Part shown: positions 17,813-26,141 of the stretch, in pieces | How the letters are laid out: each line of letters starts with the position of its first letter | How positions within the stretch are numbered: the first letter of the stretch is position 1 | NCBI RefSeq assembly: GCF_006716425.1 | Contig: NZ_VFOZ01000001.1 | Span: 3,162,001-3,226,000, forward strand | Reading direction: 5' to 3' | Length of the DNA: 64,000 bases | From: Actinoallomurus bryophytorum | GTDB taxonomy: Bacteria > Actinomycetota > Actinomycetes > Streptosporangiales > Streptosporangiaceae | The notes under the pieces: generated by a model | What the model saw: only the letters and a program-made list of their open reading frames with translations | What the model was told of the DNA's origin: nothing | Databases searched by the model: none | Made by a program: the position numbers and the translations under genes

Positions 17813-18775
17813 CTACGTGGCGTCCAGCGTGCGGATGGGCGAGCCGTCCAGGAAGGCGGCGATGTCCTCGACCGCGTCCGCGTAGAAGATCCGGTAGGTC
17901 TGCTCGGTCACGTACCCCATGTGCGGAGACAGGAGCGTACGCGGCGAGCCGCGCAGCCAGTGGTCCGCCGGAAGCGGCTCGACGTCGAACACGTCCAGCC
18001 CGGCCCCCGCGATCCAGCCCTCCTCCAGTGCCTTCCGCAGGGCGTCCTGGTCGACCAGCCCGGCGCGCGACGTGTTGACCAGGAACGCGCTCGGCTTCAT
18101 CGAGCGCAGGTCGGCCTCGCCCACCAGGCCCCGGCTTCGGTCGCTGAGCACCAGGTGCAGCGTCACGATGTCCGCCGAGCCGAACACCTCGGCCCTGGTC
18201 GCCAGGCTCACGCCGTGCTCGGCGGCGCGCTCCGGCGTCAGGTTCGGGCTCCACGCGATGACGTTCATGCCGAACGCCCGGCCCACCCCGGCCACGCGCG
18301 AGCCCAGCCTGCCGAGCCCCACGACGCCCAGGGTGCGGCCGTCCAGATCGAGGCCGACGGCCTCCTGCCACCGGCCCGCACGGATCCGGGCGTCATCTGC
18401 CGCGACGCTTCGCACCAGGCCGAGGATGAGGGCCCAGGTGAGCTCGGCCGTGGTCCCGGCGCTTCCCCGGGTGCCCGCGACCACGACATCGCGTTCCCGC
18501 GCCGCGGCCACGTCGACCGACACGTTGCGCATGCCCGTCGTGACCAGCAGCCGCAACCTCGGCAGCCGCGCGAGGACCTCCCGGGGGAACGGCGTACGTT
18601 CGCGCATCGCGACGACCACGTCGAAGGGCTCGAGCACGGTCACGAGCGCGTCCTGATCCGCGATGTGGTCGGGGAAGAAGCGCACGTCGGCGCCGGGCAG
18701 GCGGCCCGCCCAGTCCGCCATCGAGGCGGCGACCTTCTGATAGTCGTCCAGGACCGCGACGCGGACACCGCTCAT
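17813..18775 (-). CDS. D-2-hydroxyacid dehydrogenase family protein
   Basis: 320 residues. The Rossmann motif GVVGLGRLGSRVAG (about 150-163) binds NAD(H), and the catalytic triad is R in NTSRAG, E in FDVEP and H in SPHMGY. These enzymes reduce 2-keto acids to D-2-hydroxy acids. Specificity cannot be assigned: it is not VanH-like by context and is far from the VanX gene in this window. ATG 18775 gives the standard MSGVRVAVLDDYQ start, commonly seen in this subfamily. Confidence 0.88.
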   Translation of the reverse strand: MSGVRVAVLDDYQKVAASMADWAGRLPGADVRFFPDHIADQDALVTVLEPFDVVVAMRERTPFPREVLARLPRLRLLVTTGMRNVSVDVAAARERDVVVAGTRGSAGTTAELTWALILGLVRSVAADDARIRAGRWQEAVGLDLDGRTLGVVGLGRLGSRVAGVGRAFGMNVIAWSPNLTPERAAEHGVSLATRAEVFGSADIVTLHLVLSDRSRGLVGEADLRSMKPSAFLVNTSRAGLVDQDALRKALEEGWIAGAGLDVFDVEPLPADHWLRGSPRTLLSPHMGYVTEQTYRIFYADAVEDIAAFLDGSPIRTLDAT

Positions 18776-18955
18776 GTGCTCTCCTCCGCCAGGTGGTGCG
18801 CCCGCCGGACGGCCGGGCGACGGACACTACGAGGGTAGGAGGGTCCGTGCCGGTTCGGCCGCGCGGGGCACCGCCCCCGACCGGTCACCTGGTCGTCGCC
18901 GGTGCCGCGTGGATCTCTCGCCGAAGACCGCGTCCCGACCGGCTACGCTGCGCGG

Positions 18956-19726
18956 ATGCTCACCGGCGAAGGCCTGGACGCGCTCGGCATCACGGCCGCG
19001 CCGTACCGGATGCCCGGCCGTGGACGCCGGCTCGCCTGGTGCTGGGGTTCGTTCGCCGTGTCGGTCGCCGTCGTGACGGCCGTCGTGGCAGCCGGGCGGT
19101 CCACCGGCGCCCTGTTCGTCGAGCCGCTCGCCCAGCTCGTCCTGTTCGCGGTGCTGCCGGTCGTCCGCCGGGTGCGGCTGGCCGGTCTGCTGGCCGACGA
19201 CAGGTACCGGACCGTCACGGCTCCGGCCGTCACCACGGCGATACTCCGGGCGGCCGGCCCGAGCGGAGTGCGTGAGGTGACGGTGCGCGTCGGCCAGGTC
19301 GGCGGTTTCAGCCGCTGCTTCCGTGCCGGGGGCCGCGCCGTCCTCCTGGTGCACGAACGTCTTCCCTCGGTGCCGGAGGCCGCGCGGTTCCTCCTCGCGC
19401 ATGAGGCCGCTCACCTGGCCCGTTACGACGGCTTCCGGCGGCCGGCCGCCTTCATGACCACGCTCGTCTGCCTGTACGGCCTCGGCGAGGTCTGGCCGCC
19501 CGCGCTGATCCCGGGCTCGGTCGCGGTCGTCCTGGCCCTCGCCGTGGTCAACCGGTCGGGCGAGCTGGACTGCGACCGGCTGGCCCTGCACTGGGTCGGC
19601 CTCGCACCGGCCGAACGCGCCTTCGCGCTGGCCCAGCGAGTGCCCCGCACCCCGGTACGGTCCCTGCTCACCCACCCCTCGCCGGAACGCCGCCTCGCCG
19701 CCTGCCGCGCTAACGCGGGTAGGTGA
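18956..19726 (+). CDS. Membrane zinc metallopeptidase (M48/M56-like)
   Basis: 256 residues. Two N-terminal membrane helices (AWCWGSFAVSVAVVTAVVAAG; ALFVEPLAQLVLFAVLPVV) precede a catalytic segment with HEAAH (HExxH, near residue 152) and a second hydrophobic pair. A downstream ELDCDRLAL may supply the third zinc ligand, and HPSPERRLA is a common M48-type ending. The active site probably faces the cytoplasm or membrane; the substrate is unknown. TACGCT lies six bases before ATG 18956, again a leaderless arrangement. Its stop overlaps the convergent nadR stop by 17 bp. Confidence 0.8.
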   Translation: MLTGEGLDALGITAAPYRMPGRGRRLAWCWGSFAVSVAVVTAVVAAGRSTGALFVEPLAQLVLFAVLPVVRRVRLAGLLADDRYRTVTAPAVTTAILRAAGPSGVREVTVRVGQVGGFSRCFRAGGRAVLLVHERLPSVPEAARFLLAHEAAHLARYDGFRRPAAFMTTLVCLYGLGEVWPPALIPGSVAVVLALAVVNRSGELDCDRLALHWVGLAPAERAFALAQRVPRTPVRSLLTHPSPERRLAACRANAGR

Positions 19727-20390
19727 AGGTCCAGCCCGCCGCGATGAGGGCGTCGATCGCCTCGGTGGCCTCGTACAGGCGTTCGGCGTGCGGGCCGGTG
19801 ACGACGACGTGCGGCAGGCGGCGTCGCTCCAGCTCCTCGGCGAACCGTGCCGACATCGCGTAGTGGCTCGCGAGGGCGCGGGCGAGCGTCGTGGTGCCCG
19901 AGGACTCCGCGCCGACCACGACCACCCGCCGGGCCAGGTGCGCGCGTACGGCCGGGGACAGCCACTCCCAGCGGGCCACCGGGTCCGCGCATACGGCGGT
20001 GCCGCTGACGGGGAAGCGCTCGCGCGCCGGGTCACCCGGCACATGAACGGCGTCCAGCCGGCCGGCGAGCTCCGGGCCGTACTCCTCGGAGTTGAACACC
20101 ACGTCGACCGGGCCTCCCGCGGCCGCCCGGAACACCGCGACGTGCGCCGCCCAGGTGGTGTCGGAGTCGTAGTCGACCGGGATGTCGTCGACCACCGCGA
20201 CGATCTCGACGTGCGGCTGCGAGTGGCGTTCGCGCAGCCAAGCGGCGCGCAGCACGATCGGGATGCTCTCCAGAGGCGAGACGGCGACCACGACGGTCAG
20301 CCGCTCGCACGCCGCCGCGGCGGTGTCGATCAGGTGATGATGGCCGGCGTGCGGCGGGTAGAACTTGCCAACGACCAGGCCGTGGCTCAC
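19710..20390 (-). CDS. nadR: NadR-like NMN adenylyltransferase with gutted kinase domain
   Basis: 226 residues, well short of typical actinomycete NadR (about 340). The N-terminal nucleotidyltransferase is intact: GKFYPPHAGHHHLI near residues 8-21 and PVSGTAV near 124. The kinase P-loop GAESSGTTTLARALASHY is present, but it runs straight into the normal C-terminal helix (FAEELERR...EAIDALIAAGWTF). Roughly 110 residues carrying Walker B and the riboside-binding residues are missing in frame. Adenylyltransferase activity may survive; ribosylnicotinamide kinase activity should not. GTG 20390 overlaps the end of the pnuC remnant in a GTGA. Confidence 0.78.
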   Translation of the reverse strand: MSHGLVVGKFYPPHAGHHHLIDTAAAACERLTVVVAVSPLESIPIVLRAAWLRERHSQPHVEIVAVVDDIPVDYDSDTTWAAHVAVFRAAAGGPVDVVFNSEEYGPELAGRLDAVHVPGDPARERFPVSGTAVCADPVARWEWLSPAVRAHLARRVVVVGAESSGTTTLARALASHYAMSARFAEELERRRLPHVVVTGPHAERLYEATEAIDALIAAGWTFTYPR

Positions 20391-20727
20391 GTCGCCGCCG
20401 GTACGGACGTCGCGGCCTGCGGCGCTGCCCACGCGCGCCGCCAGGCGACCAGCCCGGCCACGCACAATGCCAGGAACAGGACGTAGAGCCCGCTCGTCAG
20501 GTAGAGGTGCTTGTAGGCGCCACGGCCAGCCCGAACCACTCGGTACGGGAGGTGCGCTGGATGACCAGCTCGGTACGGCCCCGGCCGCCGTACAGCCACT
20601 GCCACCAGCCCCACGCCTGGAGCACGACGTAGACCGCCTGCAGGCCCGCGTCGGCGTACAGGCCGCCGTCCACGAAGATCAGACCGAACAGGATCACATT
20701 GGCGATGCCGATGGGCTGCCCCAGAAG
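20387..20727 (-). pseudogene. pnuC: pnuC nicotinamide riboside transporter, truncated and frameshifted
   Basis: Minus-strand reading gives PIGIANVILFGLIFVDGG, then YADAGLQAVYVVLQAWGWWQ up to RTEWFGLAV in one frame. It resumes as YKHLYLTSGLYVLFLALCVA in another frame near 20515. PnuC normally has about 60 further residues between these blocks and another 60 or more at the N-terminus. The gene has therefore lost its start, an internal segment and its frame. The 5' break falls exactly at the DUF397 stop codon (20728). It was evidently the transporter gene of a pnuC-nadR salvage operon. Confidence 0.75.
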
Positions 20728-20871
20728 CTACTTGGTGACGGTGACCTCGACGCATTCGCCGCCGTTGCTGCCGGAGTGAGGGCTCTTACGCCACGTGAGG
20801 CTCAGCTCGACGCACTGGCCGCCGTTGCTGCCGGAGCGGCTGCTCTTGCGCCACCCGTCGTAGGTGTTCAT
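20728..20871 (-). CDS. Short DUF397 protein with duplicated motif, C-terminus lost
   Basis: 47 residues. WRKSSRSGSNGGQCVEL is followed directly by WRKSPHSGSNGGECVEV, then TVTK and stop. DUF397 proteins are normally about 60-70 residues with one such motif and a second half with a VRDSK segment and a W..F ending; that half is absent. It looks like a fusion of two DUF397 copies cut at the pnuC junction. DUF397 proteins pair with DUF5753 XRE regulators, as here: its ATG overlaps the regulator stop in an ATGA. Function may be reduced or lost. Confidence 0.8.
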   Translation of the reverse strand: MNTYDGWRKSSRSGSNGGQCVELSLTWRKSPHSGSNGGECVEVTVTK

Positions 20872-21683
20872 GCCTGCTCCCGAGTTCGCCGGATCACTTC
20901 CAAGGATGCCGCAGCGGTCTCGGTCACCAAATGCAGCGCCTGGTAGGCGGCGAACCAGTTGTGGACGAGTTCCGGCCTTTCCTGGAAGTGCCCCCTCTCG
21001 TGGTCTTCGGTGTAGGCGACGTCCGGCTCATCAAGAAAGCTCAGAATGGTGAAACCGCATGTCAGCCCCGCATGTGCACCGGTCGACAGCGGGATGACCT
21101 GAACGGTGATGCCCGGACGCTGGGCCGCCTCCAATAGGGCGTCGAGTTGCCCTCGGTGTACCTCGGACCCGCCGACCGGGCGTAAGAGCGCGGTCTCGTC
21201 GATGACCAGCCACAGGGTTGGCGGGTCGTCGCGCACGAGGATCTCCTGGCGCGCGATCCGGCCGGCGAGGAGGCTCTCGATGACCTCCGGCCGCGCGCTC
21301 GGGCGGCCCGCCGCGATCAGGGCACGCGCGTAGTCCGGGGTCTGCAGCAGGCCGGGCACGACGAGCGCGTCGTACTCACGGATCATGGTCGCCCGGTTCT
21401 CCGCGTCGGTGAAGCGCTCGAAGGAGAGGACGGGGTGTGGCTCCTCGTACTTGATCAGGTCGAAGATGTCGAGGAGGACCTTCTCCGGGAGGCCGAGCAC
21501 CTTTTCCAGCTCGATCACCGTCTGCTTCTGCGGGCAGAGGATGGCGTTCTCCAGATTGCTGAGCCATCCGTTGCTGTAGTTGACCAGTCCGGCGAGGTAC
21601 TCCTGAGTCATCCCGGCAGCCTCCCGGTGCCGCCGGATCGCCGCACCGAGGGTCCGGAGCGAGGGGCTGATGGGCTTGTTCAT
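20868..21683 (-). CDS. XRE-family regulator with DUF5753 domain
   Basis: 271 residues. An N-terminal helix-turn-helix (about 12-65: IRRHREAAGMTQEYLAGLVNYSNGWLSNLE) is followed by a DUF5753 domain (about 85-265) with VPGLLQTPDYARAL and LLRPVGGSEVHRGQL. This is the standard regulator of XRE/DUF397 pairs such as BldB/WhiJ-type systems, often tied to development. ATG 21683 is used because CATAAT lies seven bases upstream on the same strand, a leaderless arrangement; the ATG at 21692 would overlap that box. It is divergent from an MFS-like gene. Confidence 0.88.
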   Translation of the reverse strand: MNKPISPSLRTLGAAIRRHREAAGMTQEYLAGLVNYSNGWLSNLENAILCPQKQTVIELEKVLGLPEKVLLDIFDLIKYEEPHPVLSFERFTDAENRATMIREYDALVVPGLLQTPDYARALIAAGRPSARPEVIESLLAGRIARQEILVRDDPPTLWLVIDETALLRPVGGSEVHRGQLDALLEAAQRPGITVQVIPLSTGAHAGLTCGFTILSFLDEPDVAYTEDHERGHFQERPELVHNWFAAYQALHLVTETAAASLEVIRRTREQA

Positions 21684-21732
21684 GGAAGGCATTATGTAAC
21701 GTGATCGGACATGCACCCTCGGTAATCGTCAG

Positions 21733-22785
21733 ATGAAGGCGCTGCTCTGGGTCCGGGTGCTCAACGAGGTCGGCGCGTTCGCGCTGGCGTTCCTGGCGGT
21801 GGTGGCCGGCCCGCACCTGGTCACGGCGGCGCTGACGGTGTTCGGGGTCGCGGCGCTGGCCTCGCGCTGGGCGGGCGGCGTGCTCCTGGACCGTCTGCGG
21901 CCACCAACGCTCGTCGTCGGGGGCCTGACCGCGACCGGCCTCGCGTTGCTCGCGCTCGCCGCCGCCCGTACTCCCTGGCAGATTCTCGCCGCGATCGCCG
22001 CGACGGGCCTGGCCTTCGAGCTGTACGAGCCGGCCACGAGCGAGATCCTCGCCCGTGCGACCGAGGGCGACCGACGACGCGACGCGTACGCCCTGCTCGG
22101 CGCGTCACTCACCGCCGCCGGCGCGGTCTCGGGTCTGCTGGCCGCCGTTCTGCTGCCGTTCGGGGTCCGCTGGCTGCTGGTCGCCGACGCCGCCACCTGC
22201 CTGGCCGCCGCGGTCGTCGCCCAGGCGTTCCTGCCGCCGCAGGAGGCTCCGGTGCGGAGGAAGGGCCGCTGGCGGCCTCCGACCCTTCTGATCCGCCTGA
22301 CCGGCGCGGCCACGGCGTACGCCGTCGGTTACCTGGCCATCCTGATGTTCATGCCGTTCGTGCTGCTCCAGCGCGGCGCCCCCGCGTGGCTCCCCGGCCT
22401 CACGCTCGCCACCGCCGCGCTCCTGGCTCCCGCCGCCCGGCGGCCGCTGTCCGGCCACCCGCGGGCGATGCTCCTGCTCACCTGCGCCCTCGCCCTGGCG
22501 ATGGGCCTCGCACGGGACGTCCCGTTGACCGTGGCCGCCTACCTGGCCTGGGCGATGGCGGGCAGCGCCCTCCTGGGCCACTGGCCGGCGCTGGCCGCGG
22601 ATCTGGCGCCGCCAGCCGACCGGCCGCGCTGGTTCGCGTTCCTCGGCCTGTCCTGGGGAATCGCCCAACCGGCCGTACCCGGCATCGTCGGCCTGGTCGC
22701 CGCGGTGAGCGGGCGCGCCTCGGCCGCTCCGCTGGCCGCCGCCATGGCGTTCGTGGTCGCGGTCAGCGCGGGCGCAGCCCGGTGA
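21733..22785 (+). CDS. MFS-like transporter
   Basis: 350 residues with about ten hydrophobic helices and a basic loop (RRKGRWRPP) mid-protein separating two halves, as in major facilitator proteins. Between helices 2 and 3 it has DRLRPPTLV, a variant of the MFS motif A. It is shorter than usual (about 400 residues, 12 helices), and the second half seems to lack a helix pair. Substrate is unknown. It diverges from the XRE regulator across 49 bp, and its 3' end overlaps the TetR remnant by 23 bp. Confidence 0.72.
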   Translation: MKALLWVRVLNEVGAFALAFLAVVAGPHLVTAALTVFGVAALASRWAGGVLLDRLRPPTLVVGGLTATGLALLALAAARTPWQILAAIAATGLAFELYEPATSEILARATEGDRRRDAYALLGASLTAAGAVSGLLAAVLLPFGVRWLLVADAATCLAAAVVAQAFLPPQEAPVRRKGRWRPPTLLIRLTGAATAYAVGYLAILMFMPFVLLQRGAPAWLPGLTLATAALLAPAARRPLSGHPRAMLLLTCALALAMGLARDVPLTVAAYLAWAMAGSALLGHWPALAADLAPPADRPRWFAFLGLSWGIAQPAVPGIVGLVAAVSGRASAAPLAAAMAFVVAVSAGAAR

Positions 22786-22990
22786 ACACGATCGCGAGGG
22801 TGCGTTCGCGCAGGTCGTGATCCCAGCCGCCCTGCAGTGCGCCCTGACACGTGGCGCCCAGCAGTGCCATCACCTCGTCGAGCCGTACGTCCTCGCGTAC
22901 GGCGCCGGCCTCCTGCGATCGGTGCAGTAGCGCGGCGATCTGCTGCTGGAGCGGCCTTACGGCATCGCCATCGAGAGGTCGACTGGTCAC
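22763..22990 (-). pseudogene. TetR-family regulator, C-terminal remnant
   Basis: 75 codons encode only the ligand-domain end of a TetR repressor (QQQIAALLHRSQEAGAVRED, EVMALLGATCQGALQGG, RTLAIVFTGLRP). The DNA-binding half is missing. The break lies near 22990, where a truncated SnoaL-like gene begins in the opposite direction, so one deletion probably joined the two. It may once have regulated the neighbouring MFS gene. Confidence 0.65.
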
Positions 22991-23134
22991 GACTTCGACC
23001 TGCTCGCGGACGACGCCGTCATCGAGATGCCCTTCGCACCGCCCGGCCGGCCGTCACGCTTCGAGGGGCGCGCGTAGTTCCTGGTCTTCGCCGAACCCGA
23101 GCGGGAGGACTTCCCCGTACGGTTCGAGGACTGA
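22988..23134 (+). pseudogene. SnoaL/NTF2-like protein remnant
   Basis: One frame reads HDFDLLADDAVIEMPFAPPG and then RPSRFEGRA, followed by an internal TAG, then FLVFAEPEREDFPVRFED to a stop. The first block matches the start of SnoaL-like polyketide-cyclase or NTF2-fold proteins. The N-terminal helix and start are absent, and the in-frame stop breaks it further. It abuts the TetR remnant at the same breakpoint. Confidence 0.55.
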
Positions 23135-23158
23135 AACCGCTGGCCGGACCGGGCCGCG

Positions 23159-23755
23159 ATGCCGGACGATCTCCTCATGGCCGACACGGACGAAACGGGC
23201 GGGCGGCACCTCGACCGGGGCCGTCCGCTGGAGCTCTACACGGACCCCATGTACGTCGTGTGCCCGAAATGCGAGTCCCGGGCGGTGAGCGTCCCCCGGC
23301 CGGGCCTGCCCGAGCTGCGGTATTACAGCGAGTCGCGCTTCCGTCCCCGGCGCCTGACCTGCGGCGCCTGCGGAGCGACCCGCGACTGGACCGCCGCGCG
23401 CGAGGGCAACGCCCTGGTCGGCGTGCGGCTGGGCGGCCCGGACGACCCGTTCTTCGGCCTGCCGCTGTGGCTACAGACCCCGTGCCGCGGTGAGGTCCTG
23501 TGGGCGTACAACGAGCGCCACCTCGACGCCCTGGAGGCGCACGTGGCGGCGACCCTGCGCGAGCACGTCAGGCCGATGGGCATGCTCGGCCGCCTGCCGG
23601 CCTGGATCAAGGCCGCGGGCAACCGGGAGGACGTCCTGAAGGCCATCGGACGCCTGCGCGCCCAGCACGCCGACCCGGGCGAACGGCCCGCCGCCGCGTA
23701 CGGTCACGAGACACCGCGCCGTACGGCCGACCTGTACTTCCGTGAGCCGTACTGA
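23159..23755 (+). CDS. Zinc-ribbon protein of unknown function
   Basis: 198 residues. Four cysteines in two pairs (CPKCES near 35 and CGACGATRDW near 68) form a likely zinc ribbon. The rest is an alpha/beta domain with FFGLPLWLQTPCRGEVLWAYNERHLDALEAHVAATLRE, characteristic of a family seen in many actinomycetes without known function. It has no membrane segment or signal. An ATG at 23177 is an alternative start (MADTDETGG). A terminator follows. Confidence 0.72.
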   Translation: MPDDLLMADTDETGGRHLDRGRPLELYTDPMYVVCPKCESRAVSVPRPGLPELRYYSESRFRPRRLTCGACGATRDWTAAREGNALVGVRLGGPDDPFFGLPLWLQTPCRGEVLWAYNERHLDALEAHVAATLREHVRPMGMLGRLPAWIKAAGNREDVLKAIGRLRAQHADPGERPAAAYGHETPRRTADLYFREPY

Positions 23756-23767
23756 CCGGCGAAAGGC

Positions 23768-23806
23768 GAAGGCCCGCCCGGCCCCCGATGGGACGGACGG
23801 GCCTTC
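23768..23806. terminator. Bidirectional terminator
   Basis: GAAGGCCCG (23768-23776) pairs with CGGGCCTTC (23798-23806); the stem can extend with one mismatch. It lies between convergent zinc-ribbon and MMPL genes. Confidence 0.7.
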
Positions 23807-23816
23807 GGCCCTCAGG

Positions 23817-25997
23817 TCAGCGTTCGGCGGGGATGTAGGTGGGCTCCGGCGCACTCACCGGGCGGGGCAGCGCCGCCTCCTCGCCGTGGGAGACCTTCGG
23901 CAGCCAGCCCAGCCAGCGCGGGAGGTACCAGTTGCGGTCGCCCAGCAGCGTCATCACCGACGGGAGCAGTACGGCGCGGACGATCGTGGCGTCCAGCAGG
24001 ATCGCGACCGACAGGCCGACGCCCATCTGCTTGAAGTCCTGCATCGACAGCGTGCCGAAGATGGCGAAGACCGCGACCATGATCGCCGCCGCGCTCGTCA
24101 CCGCGCCCGCGGTCGAGCGGATGCCCGAGGCGACCGCCTCCGTGGTCGGGACGCCGCGGTCGTGCGCCTCGCGAATGCGGGACACGACGAACACGTGGTA
24201 GTCCATCGACAGGCCGAACAGCACCACGAAGACGAACAGCGGCAGCCAGGCCTCGATCGCGCCCACACCGTGAGTGGCGACCAGGCTCGCGCCCCAGCCG
24301 TGCTGGAACATCGCCACCATCACGCCGTACGCGGCGCCGACCGACAGCAGGTTCAGCGCGATCGCGGTCAGGGCGATGGGCACCGAGCGGAACGAGAACA
24401 GCATCAGCAGGAACGTGATGCCGAGCACGAACAGGAAGACCGGCACGATGCTGCTGCCGAGCTGGTCGTTCCAGTCGTTGGAGAAGGCGAGGCTGCCGGA
24501 GACGTGCGCCTCGGCGACCTTGCCGAACGCGTCCGGCACGAGCGTGCCGCGCAGCGTCTTCAGGGCGTGCTGGGAGGTGGCGTCCGACCCGCTGCCGGTC
24601 AGCGGCACGCTGATCACGGCCACGTCAGGTCCCGGATAGACCGCGGCGTGGGTCTGGCCGAACTCACCGCTCGTACGCGCCGAGGACTCGAAGGACGTGA
24701 TCGCCGACTGGACGGCGGGCGCCTTGATGTCGGCCGCCTTGACCACGACCCGCGCCGGGTCGGGGCCGCCGGGGAACGCCTTGGCGATGTGCTCGTAGGA
24801 CTGGATCAGCGGGACGTCGCGAGGAAGCTGCTGCTCGATGCTGAGCTTTTCGGTGTGCATGCCGAGCGCGGGCGCGGCCAGCACGATGAGGGCGCCGGCG
24901 GCGATCGTCGCGGAGATGCCCGGGTGGCGGAGCACCGGGCGGAGGATTCGGTCCCAGAACCGGCCCGTCGAGCGCTTGCGGCGCAGGAACGGGATGCGGC
25001 CGAACTCCACCTTGTCGCCGAGCAGCGACAGCAGGGCGGGCAGCACGGTCACCGAGCCGATGACGGCGATCATCACGACGAGGATCGTGGCAACCGCGAA
25101 ACCCTTGAACAGCAGCATGCCGGACAGGAACATGCCCGCCATGGCCACCATCACGGTCAATCCGGACACCAGCACCGAACGGCCGGAGGTCGCCGCGGCG
25201 ATCCGCAGGGCGGTCTCCTTGTCATGGCCCGCGGCGCGTTCCTCCCTCTCACGGCGCAGGTAGAACAGGCAGTAGTCGACGCCGACCGCCAGACCCATGA
25301 GCAGCATCACCGAGTTGGCCGCGCTGTCCATGTGCAGGCCATGACTGACGACCGCGAGCAGGCCGTTGGCGGCGAGGAAGGCTGTCAACGCGATGAAGAC
25401 GGGGACCACCGCGGCGAGCAGCGCTGCGAAGGCGACGAGCAGGATGCCCAGGGCCAGCGGCACGGCGGTCATCTCGGCGCGCGAGAAGTCCTTGCCCATC
25501 GTCTGGTCGAACCAGTGCTCGCCGCTGGCGTCACCGAACTCCTCGATGCGCACCTCAGGATGCTTAGGCTTGACCGCGGACACCGCGTTCACGACCGGGG
25601 TGACCCGGTCCGCCGCCGTGTCCGGATCTCCGCTCATGTCGAACTGGATCAACGCGTCGTGGCCGTCACGGGAGACGATCGGCTCGCGGATCCCCGTCGC
25701 CTGCCCGGTGGAGCGTACGGCCTGGGTGACGTCCGGCAGGGCGGCGCGGAAGCCGTTGACGGCCGCGCTGTGCACGAGCACCATCTCCGAGGCCGGGCTC
25801 TTGATGCCCGCGTCGGAGACGATGCGCTCGGCGCGTCCGGAGTCGCCGGTGCCCTCCTCGCCGTCGGTCAGCTGTTTCTGGCCGACCATGCCGCCGATCA
25901 GAACGGCGGCCACGACGAACATCAGCCAGCCGAGTATCGCGGTCTTTCTGTGCCGCGCACTCCAGCCGCCGAGCCTGGCGGCGATGTTGGGTTTCAT
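23817..25997 (-). CDS. MMPL/RND-family membrane transporter
   Basis: 726 residues with the MMPL layout: one N-terminal helix (TAILGWLMFVVAAVLIGGMV), an external porter domain, five helices, a cytoplasmic loop (RIPFLRRKRSTGRFWDRILRP), then a second repeat of the same plan. The proton-relay helices contain GLAVGVDYCLFYLRRERE and GLSMDYHVFVVSRIREA, with the paired Asp-Tyr typical of MMPL proteins. They export lipids, pigments or drugs by proton antiport. ATG 25997 follows AAGGAGAAG; the upstream frame extension has no support. The substrate is unknown, and no lipid-biosynthesis gene adjoins it. Confidence 0.9.
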   Translation of the reverse strand: MKPNIAARLGGWSARHRKTAILGWLMFVVAAVLIGGMVGQKQLTDGEEGTGDSGRAERIVSDAGIKSPASEMVLVHSAAVNGFRAALPDVTQAVRSTGQATGIREPIVSRDGHDALIQFDMSGDPDTAADRVTPVVNAVSAVKPKHPEVRIEEFGDASGEHWFDQTMGKDFSRAEMTAVPLALGILLVAFAALLAAVVPVFIALTAFLAANGLLAVVSHGLHMDSAANSVMLLMGLAVGVDYCLFYLRREREERAAGHDKETALRIAAATSGRSVLVSGLTVMVAMAGMFLSGMLLFKGFAVATILVVMIAVIGSVTVLPALLSLLGDKVEFGRIPFLRRKRSTGRFWDRILRPVLRHPGISATIAAGALIVLAAPALGMHTEKLSIEQQLPRDVPLIQSYEHIAKAFPGGPDPARVVVKAADIKAPAVQSAITSFESSARTSGEFGQTHAAVYPGPDVAVISVPLTGSGSDATSQHALKTLRGTLVPDAFGKVAEAHVSGSLAFSNDWNDQLGSSIVPVFLFVLGITFLLMLFSFRSVPIALTAIALNLLSVGAAYGVMVAMFQHGWGASLVATHGVGAIEAWLPLFVFVVLFGLSMDYHVFVVSRIREAHDRGVPTTEAVASGIRSTAGAVTSAAAIMVAVFAIFGTLSMQDFKQMGVGLSVAILLDATIVRAVLLPSVMTLLGDRNWYLPRWLGWLPKVSHGEEAALPRPVSAPEPTYIPAER

Positions 25998-26098
25998 CAG
26001 CTTCTCCTTGATAAATGAGCTGCTGATGACGCTAGGAACTTTGGCCTGGCGATCCCATCCGGGCGGCACCCGAGTGGTCCGGGGGGCTGACACACCCG

Positions 26099-26124
26099 CG
26101 ATGGTGGTGCTGGCTCCACCATCG
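26099..26124. terminator. Perfect inverted repeat, terminator or operator
   Basis: CGATGGTGG and CCACCATCG form a 9-bp stem with an 8-nt loop, between the PIG-L deacetylase stop and the MMPL promoter. Without a U tract, either reading is possible. Confidence 0.5.
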
Positions 26125-26141
26125 GGGGGAAGGGCGGCGCG

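Noticed and set aside
17813-18775. VanH D-lactate dehydrogenase
   Set aside because: It is a generic D-2-hydroxyacid dehydrogenase, 43 kb from the VanX-like gene and without van context.
23742-26018. 758-codon + strand frame opposite the MMPL gene
   Set aside because: Composition is Asp/His/Gln/Arg-rich antisense translation; the minus-strand MMPL has all family motifs.
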